From Polycladidibacter stylochi (lineage in GTDB: Bacteria; Pseudomonadota; Alphaproteobacteria; Rhizobiales; Stappiaceae): a DNA stretch of 64,000 nucleotides. The stretch covers positions 1-64,000 of the forward strand of contig NZ_LLWE01000005.1 of the NCBI RefSeq assembly GCF_001562055.1. The letters run 5' to 3'. Position numbers and translations under genes: made by a program. Shown one piece after another: positions 59,432-64,000 of this stretch (positions within the stretch are counted from its first letter, which is position 1; every line of letters begins with the position of its first letter). The notes under the pieces were generated by a model, which made no database searches, had not been told where the DNA came from, and saw nothing but the letters and a program-made list of their open reading frames with translations.

Positions 59432-59479
59432 TTTTACCTCAAGTGGCGTGATCTGGCGGATGATAACTTAACTGGCCGA

Positions 59480-60682
59480 TTAAACAGTGTGTGGCTTCAG
59501 GCCTGTTTCCAGCTCGCTAACCACATCATAAGGGAGCACTTCTTCGATCGGCCGCAGTGACCAGTCTTGTAACGAGTGCGCGGCTTCAGGATCGAGCTCT
59601 TTAAAGCGGTTCCAGAGCTCTTGATCTCTTGCCATTTTCTGGGCCACCGAAAAGCCGTAGTCAGTCACACGTCCATCACCGCACATGTAACTGTTTTTTA
59701 TCATAAGTTTGCGTGTTAACGGCTCTAATATCGGCTGACCGTTGGCTATGGTCAGCAACCCTTGCCTTGTATGAACTATTTTTTGGAAGCGGCGATGACG
59801 AATGTAGGCAGCCAAAACCCCACGGACAGGTGATAACAAGAGAGAAACAAGGAATAGAAAAAACAAAATGAGGACTATAATGCCCCCTGTCGGTAAGCTC
59901 GGCGCTGTAGACGATATTGCCGCGCCAATGTAACTTCCCAAAGCACCAATTGTTGCGGAGATACCAACCAAGACGGGGACACGCTCCGTCCAAAAGCGAG
60001 CTGCTACAGGTGGAATAATAGCAAGCGCAACGATTAGCACCAGCCCCACAGTTTTCAAACCGATCACGACCACAGATACCAACAGTATCAGCAGGCTGCG
60101 ATCGAGCCATTTAACGTTGTAACCACTGGATGCTGCAAAGTTCTCGTCAAAACATAAGAGAGTAAATTCTTTCATGCGCAATACAATGGCAATGCCAACA
60201 ATCATCGACGCCACAGCTATTGTCACCGCCTCAGAAAACAACATTCCTGATGTTGCCCCTAACAAAAAGCCCTCAAGGCCTGCCTGACCTGCAATACTCA
60301 TGGACTGTACAATTGTTAGTAAAACCATGCCCAAAGCAAAGAAGGTAGATAGCACTGTTCCGATAGCTGTATCTTCTGTCAGGCGTGTGTGGGTTTTGAT
60401 CGCATCAACAGCCATAACACCGAGCATGGAACTGAATGCAGCACCTGCAAGAATAAATGGTAACGAGCGACCGTAGCCCCATAATATCTCGCCCAGTATG
60501 AAAGCGAGCACAACTCCTGGCAGGGTCGCATGTGAAACGGCATCTGATACGAGGGAGCGCTTGCGCAATAAGATAAAGACGCCGATCGCTCCGCTGGCTG
60601 CACCCAGAATTGCAGCACCTATACAGACCAATGCGGTGTTGTAACCAGACGATAACAGAATTGCACTCAAAAATTCTTGCAT
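59480..60682 (-). CDS. Metal ABC transporter permease fused to a DtxR-like C-terminal segment (TroC/SitC-like)
   Basis: 400 residues. The ABC-3 permease (about 1-295) has RKRSLVSDAVSHATLPGVVLAF and VGLVLIVALAIIPPVAARF. The remaining ~105 residues are cytoplasmic and resemble the wing and dimerisation part of DtxR/MntR repressors: TRKLMIKNSYMCGDGRVTDYG, QKMARDQELWNRF, LDPEAAHSL and IEEVLPYDVVSELE. Chlamydial YtgCR shows such a permease-repressor fusion. Here the recognition helix is not clearly complete. It follows the ATPase gene by 16 bases. Confidence 0.9.
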   Translation of the reverse strand: MQEFLSAILLSSGYNTALVCIGAAILGAASGAIGVFILLRKRSLVSDAVSHATLPGVVLAFILGEILWGYGRSLPFILAGAAFSSMLGVMAVDAIKTHTRLTEDTAIGTVLSTFFALGMVLLTIVQSMSIAGQAGLEGFLLGATSGMLFSEAVTIAVASMIVGIAIVLRMKEFTLLCFDENFAASSGYNVKWLDRSLLILLVSVVVIGLKTVGLVLIVALAIIPPVAARFWTERVPVLVGISATIGALGSYIGAAISSTAPSLPTGGIIVLILFFLFLVSLLLSPVRGVLAAYIRHRRFQKIVHTRQGLLTIANGQPILEPLTRKLMIKNSYMCGDGRVTDYGFSVAQKMARDQELWNRFKELDPEAAHSLQDWSLRPIEEVLPYDVVSELETGLKPHTV

Positions 60683-60698
60683 ATTCCTGCCTTCTCCT

Positions 60699-61520
60699 TC
60701 AACAGGATTTTGCTTTCAAGCCTTCAAGCTGCGTTGAAGCCAACCGGCCCCCATATGCTTTTTGAAGGTTTTGCGCGGTGAAGGCGGTTTCTACCGGGCC
60801 ACTGGCAATATACTGTCCATTTAGCATTAGGATATTGCTGTAATAATCGTTTACGGTTTCCAAGTCATGGTGCACAACCAGTACAGTTTTATCCGCTTCC
60901 ACCAGTTGGCGCAGAACTTCCACAATGGCTTTTTCAGTTGCAGCATCGACACCGGAAAAAGGCTCATCCATGAGATAGACCTCGGCATCCTGAGCCAAAG
61001 AGCGGGCTAGAAAAACACGTTGTTGCTGACCACCAGACAATTGGCCAATCTGCCGGTTTGCAAAGGCTTCCATACCAACTGCCTGCAAAGCTTTTTTTGC
61101 TTTTTGGCGGTGGCTTTTACCTGGCCAGCGGAACCAACCAACTTTGCCGTAAAGCCCCATTAAAACAACATCGAGTGCCGTTGCCGGAAAATCCCAATCA
61201 ACAGCTGAACGTTGTGGTACATATGCAATTTTGTTAAGAGCCGTTTTGACAGGCTGGCCAAACACCTGTGTTTCCCCGGATAGCCTTGGAATTAGCCCTA
61301 AAGCTGCTTTCAAAAATGTAGATTTACCAGCGCCATTGGGGCCAATAATCGCGGTCAGCTGCCCTTTCGGGGCTGTGTAAGAGACATTCCACAAAACCGG
61401 CTTATTGTGATATGCCACAGTTAAGCCACTAACATGGAAGGGATTATCATCCGGGTTATAAGCACTTACCGGCTCGCCTTGCTGAGCTACCAGTCTTGCT
61501 TTTTGTCCGCCCATACGCAT
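60699..61520 (-). CDS. Metal ABC transporter ATPase (TroB/SitB-like)
   Basis: 273 residues. Walker A GPNGAGKSTFLK, signature [15 protein letters not shown], Walker B EVYLMDEPFSGVD, and the switch histidine in VVHHDLETV. The frame is open 40 codons further upstream and would overlap the binding-protein gene; the ATG chosen has GGAAGGGA at nine bases and lies 43 bases after that gene's stop. It drives the two permeases downstream. Confidence 0.9.
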   Translation of the reverse strand: MRMGGQKARLVAQQGEPVSAYNPDDNPFHVSGLTVAYHNKPVLWNVSYTAPKGQLTAIIGPNGAGKSTFLKAALGLIPRLSGETQVFGQPVKTALNKIAYVPQRSAVDWDFPATALDVVLMGLYGKVGWFRWPGKSHRQKAKKALQAVGMEAFANRQIGQLSGGQQQRVFLARSLAQDAEVYLMDEPFSGVDAATEKAIVEVLRQLVEADKTVLVVHHDLETVNDYYSNILMLNGQYIASGPVETAFTAQNLQKAYGGRLASTQLEGLKAKSC

Positions 61521-61563
61521 GCCCAATTCCCTTCCACTTTTCTTAGCTGTTGGCTTGGCTATA

Positions 61564-62586
61564 TTACTGCAACTGTGAACTCGAGTGATTGACATCTTGT
61601 GACAATTTTCCAAGCATTCCTTTTGCCGGAGCTTTGCCACCTAATGCGCGCGCTATGAAGGTCATATTATGATCGATCATTCCTATATATGTGCCTTCAT
61701 AGGTGTTTGGCGCCCCCATTGCATCAGAAAACAACTCACCACCAATGGTGACTTTGTGCCCCTGTGCTGCCGCACCTTCAATAAGTGCGCGGATATTGCG
61801 CTCTGACACGGAAGATTCAACAAAAACAGCGGTGACTTTATTTTCAACCAGCAACTTCACGAGCTGTTCTATACGCTGCAAACCTGCTTCGCTATTGGTC
61901 GATATGCCTTGAATGCCAACAACTTTAATATTGAAATCGCGGCCCATATAACTGAACGCATCGTGTGCGGTAACGAGAACGCGCTTCTTTGCAGGAACAG
62001 TTGTCATAACTTCGCGGCCATAAGCGACAAGCTGATCAATAGTTTGAAGATAAGCCTGCTCGTTCGCATTAAAGTAAGCTGCTTGTTCTGGGCGTAAATC
62101 AATCAGCGCTTTGGTGACGCCATGCACTGCATTTTTCCAGATAGAAGGTGACATCCAAATATGCGGATCAAAGCGATTTTTATAGGTAGGTGAGGAAATA
62201 CGTTTTGCGACGGGCACTTGTTCACCTATAAAGTAAACCGGCTTTTTCGCCTTTAACTTTAACAGCAAGCCTTCCAGTTGCGCTTCTAGAAACAGGCCAT
62301 TGGCAAAGATTGCTTCTGCCTTGCCAAGCTTTACCACATCGGAACGCGTTTGCCTGTATGAGTGGGGATCTACGCCTGTGCCTATGATTGCCGTAACAGA
62401 GACTTGCTCGCCGCCAACGGCTTTAACCGCATCGGCAACCATGCCAACTGTCGCCACCACGTTTATTGGTTTGCTGGCCATAGCACCTGTTGCAAATGAA
62501 CTTACTATGAGTGCGCAAAGGAGCATAAAAGAACCGATCGTTCTTCGAGCCGTGTGTATTATTAATTCCCCAATTGCCTTTAACAT
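61564..62586 (-). CDS. Metal-binding periplasmic protein of the TroA/ZnuA/SitA family
   Basis: 340 residues, with a long n-region and a signal helix at about 19-35. Metal ligands by pattern are His75 (DPHSYRQT), His142 (DPHIWMSP), His208 (AHDAFSYMG) and Asp305 (GMIDHN), the His3-Asp set of TroA. There is no His-rich loop as in classic ZnuA. Zinc, manganese or ferrous iron are all possible; two permeases and the Irr-like box tilt toward Mn/Fe. It is the first gene of the operon. Confidence 0.9.
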   Translation of the reverse strand: MLKAIGELIIHTARRTIGSFMLLCALIVSSFATGAMASKPINVVATVGMVADAVKAVGGEQVSVTAIIGTGVDPHSYRQTRSDVVKLGKAEAIFANGLFLEAQLEGLLLKLKAKKPVYFIGEQVPVAKRISSPTYKNRFDPHIWMSPSIWKNAVHGVTKALIDLRPEQAAYFNANEQAYLQTIDQLVAYGREVMTTVPAKKRVLVTAHDAFSYMGRDFNIKVVGIQGISTNSEAGLQRIEQLVKLLVENKVTAVFVESSVSERNIRALIEGAAAQGHKVTIGGELFSDAMGAPNTYEGTYIGMIDHNMTFIARALGGKAPAKGMLGKLSQDVNHSSSQLQ

Positions 62587-62602
62587 ATCCTAGAATCTCT
62601 CT

Positions 62603-62619
62603 TTTGGAATAATTCTAAT
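62603..62619 (-). promoter_or_regulatory. Irr-type (ICE) box overlapping the metal-importer promoter
   Basis: The plus strand reads TTTGGAA-TAA-TTCTAAT, close to the published Irr motif TTTAGAA-N3-TTCTAAA. It overlaps the -10 and the likely start point, a place suited to repression. Confidence 0.55.
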
Positions 62620-62645
62620 CTTACATTTTCTCGTTAACTTGTCAG
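62618..62645 (-). promoter_or_regulatory. Promoter of the metal-importer operon
   Basis: On the minus strand -35 CTGACA and -10 TAAGAT with a 16-base spacer, 32-59 bases upstream of the first ATG. Moderate match to sigma-70. Confidence 0.5.
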
Positions 62646-62668
62646 TAAAAAATTACATCCACACCCTA

Positions 62669-62691
62669 TTGCAAGTCATTCTTAATTGCAA
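62669..62691. promoter_or_regulatory. TTGCAA-N11-TTGCAA inverted repeat, possible Fur/Mur-family site
   Basis: Two TTGCAA hexamers (each self-complementary) flank 11 bases, upstream of the metal-importer -35 and in the divergent space shared with the MBL-fold gene. Fur-family (Mur) sites of alphaproteobacteria often contain TGCAA arms, but the fit was judged only by eye. Confidence 0.35.
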
Positions 62692-62843
62692 CAAAAAAGA
62701 GACTCATTCGCGCTTTGAAATATAACCCATTGCTCTTAATAGTATTTCAGTATGGATGACCAAAGAGGCATAAGCGCTTCTTTATACCTATTGTTTGTTT
62801 AGGGATGTTGACGGTAAAACACTTCCATGTGTGGGAGGGTAAA

Positions 62844-63764
62844 ATGACTAAACTTCTTTTCGACCAAAACTTCGAACCACGTTATGGACAGGCAGTTTCT
62901 GTTCGCGATGGCTTGTTGCGTATTACCTGCAACAATCCTAGTCCTTTAACTTTTCATGGCACCAATAGTTATTTGGTTGGTAAGGATCGTCTGATTTTAG
63001 TTGACCCGGGCCCAGTAAATGAACAACATCTTACCGCCCTTTTGGATGCCATTGATGGTCGCCCACTTGATGCTATTTTGATAACGCATTGTCATGTTGA
63101 CCACTCCCCATTAGCTGTAAAGCTCAAAGAGCTCACCAATGCCCCCATTTGGGGGTGTGCGCAATATAGCCGCGCTCCTGCGTTTGAAGAATTGAGCACG
63201 ACTATTATGGATGGCAGCAATGATGCCAATTACGCACCTGACAGGGTTTTAGAGGATGGCGAACACCTCACGTTAGCAGGTTCGCGTTTAAAGGTGATCG
63301 CCACACCAGGGCATACTATGAATCACCTATGTTTCTCCCTCCTAGACTATGGAGTTATTTTGAGCGGCGATCATGTTATGGGCTGGTCAACTACTGTTGT
63401 TGCGCCACCTGATGGCGATATGGCCTCTTATATGGCTTCCCTAAATAAATTGGGCGAACAAGGCGAGCTGCGCTACTTCCCTGCCCATGGCGGAGAGATT
63501 CATAGACCTTTATCCTACCTAAAAGCACTCGCAGCTCATAGACGTACGCGGGAAAATGCTATTTTGTCAGCAGTTCAAAATGGCTGCTTTACTGTAAGCC
63601 ATATAACCGACAAGGTTTACAGCGGCCTAGAAACAAAACTCATTGCTGCAGCAAGTCTAAATGTGCTTGCCCACCTTCAGCATTTATATGATCAAAAACT
63701 TATCACTTATGAAGGCCCCATAAGTTTTGATAGTCACTTTCGTGCTTGCGAAAGACCCAGTTAA
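62844..63764 (+). CDS. MBL-fold metallo-hydrolase (LACTB2/glyoxalase II-like)
   Basis: 306 residues. The metal site is complete: HCHVDH (about 87-92), His in ATPGHTMNHL, Asp in LSGDHVMGW and His in FPAHGGEI. A helical C-terminal domain (about 225-306) resembles LACTB2-type proteins, which include RNases and thioester hydrolases; the substrate is not known. GGGAGGG precedes the ATG; the open frame begins 13 codons earlier without support. Divergent from the metal importer. Confidence 0.88.
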   Translation: MTKLLFDQNFEPRYGQAVSVRDGLLRITCNNPSPLTFHGTNSYLVGKDRLILVDPGPVNEQHLTALLDAIDGRPLDAILITHCHVDHSPLAVKLKELTNAPIWGCAQYSRAPAFEELSTTIMDGSNDANYAPDRVLEDGEHLTLAGSRLKVIATPGHTMNHLCFSLLDYGVILSGDHVMGWSTTVVAPPDGDMASYMASLNKLGEQGELRYFPAHGGEIHRPLSYLKALAAHRRTRENAILSAVQNGCFTVSHITDKVYSGLETKLIAAASLNVLAHLQHLYDQKLITYEGPISFDSHFRACERPS

Positions 63765-63884
63765 GTTGAGAGAGCATGCCTAGTTGCTTGGGTTTTCCTG
63801 CATGTATAAACAATAGCTATGCTATTGATGAAGACCAGCGCTATGTATATTCCTTTGAAAAACATGCATGCTCTGGGAGACATA

Positions 63885-64000
63885 ATGACTATTGATTTTG
63901 ATCGGGTTATCGACCGCCGGAACAGCCATTCACTCAAATGGGATGAGCTTGAATCCCGTTACAGCCTTAGCTGTGATGAAGCGTTGCCTATGTGGGTGGC
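63885..64000 (+). CDS. MalY/PatB family PLP-dependent C-S lyase / aminotransferase (5' part only)
   Basis: The first 38 codons are inside the window. The sequence DFDRVIDRRNSHSLKWDEL and DEALPMWVA is the characteristic N-terminus of MalY/PatB proteins (cystathionine beta-lyase type). The full enzyme would be about 390 residues and the PLP lysine lies beyond the edge. GGGAGA precedes the ATG by a few bases. It may be co-transcribed with the MBL-fold gene 120 bases upstream. Confidence 0.85.
   Translation, partial: MTIDFDRVIDRRNSHSLKWDELESRYSLSCDEALPMWV

Noticed and set aside
61564-62586. Naming the binding protein ZnuA
   Set aside because: No His-rich loop, two different permeases in the operon and an Irr-like promoter box make a pure zinc role doubtful.

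Overview
The window is chromosomal DNA of an alphaproteobacterium, most likely a marine Hyphomicrobiales such as a Pseudovibrio/Stappiaceae-type organism. Support comes from GcrA, a class I lysyl-tRNA synthetase, a PodJ-like polarity protein, a LiuR-type MerR regulator beside beta-oxidation genes, a DUF6460 protein, the order argD-argF-hslO, and phoR-pstSCAB-phoU-phoB in one run. The genus is inference; base composition looks near half GC by eye and was not counted. There is no rRNA, CRISPR array, prophage or insertion sequence. One tRNA (Gly, anticodon CCC) is present.

Layout: 1-5.9 kb holds the end of an unidentified gene, an orphan NarL/LuxR response regulator, YjbQ, two esterase/lipase-type hydrolases, a hotdog thioesterase, a small membrane protein and panD. 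6.0-12.4 kb is a fatty-acid or branched-chain acyl-CoA degradation block (acyl-CoA dehydrogenase, thiolase, FadJ) with its MerR/LiuR-like regulator and a clear dyad operator. 12.8-17.2 kb is one very large PodJ-like coiled-coil/Sel1/peptidoglycan-binding protein. 17.4-31.2 kb is mixed housekeeping: TauE/SafE exporter with its TIGR02186 partner, NTF2-like protein, MATE exporter, pyrD-DUF952, a degenerate staphylococcal-nuclease-like protein, ChaA-type antiporter, SGNH hydrolase, LysRS, TerB, ApaG and a CDP-alcohol phosphatidyltransferase.

31.4-44.7 kb is the most accessory-like part. It has a lipoprotein autotransporter subtilase with 45-bp tandem repeats and an 11-G tract, a choline importer (choXWV) divergent from betI, an alkaline-ceramidase homologue, DUF1810, a family 2 glycosyltransferase, an orphan solute-binding protein, a sterol-desaturase-family oxygenase and another hydrolase. 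44.8-49.1 kb carries argD-argF-hslO and gcrA. 49.2-57.5 kb is the complete phosphate-starvation regulon with two Pho boxes. 57.8-62.6 kb is an SRPBCC protein and a four-gene TroABCD/SitABCD-type metal importer whose first permease carries a DtxR-like tail and whose promoter carries an Irr-like box. The window ends with a metallo-beta-lactamase-fold hydrolase and the start of a MalY/PatB-type lyase.

The strongest lead is the autotransporter subtilase. It combines a lipobox, a serine protease, a beta-barrel and an intragenic homopolymeric G tract, the combination known for the phase-variable NalP protease of Neisseria. With choline uptake and a ceramidase homologue next to it, it suggests life in contact with a eukaryotic host; that last step is inference.
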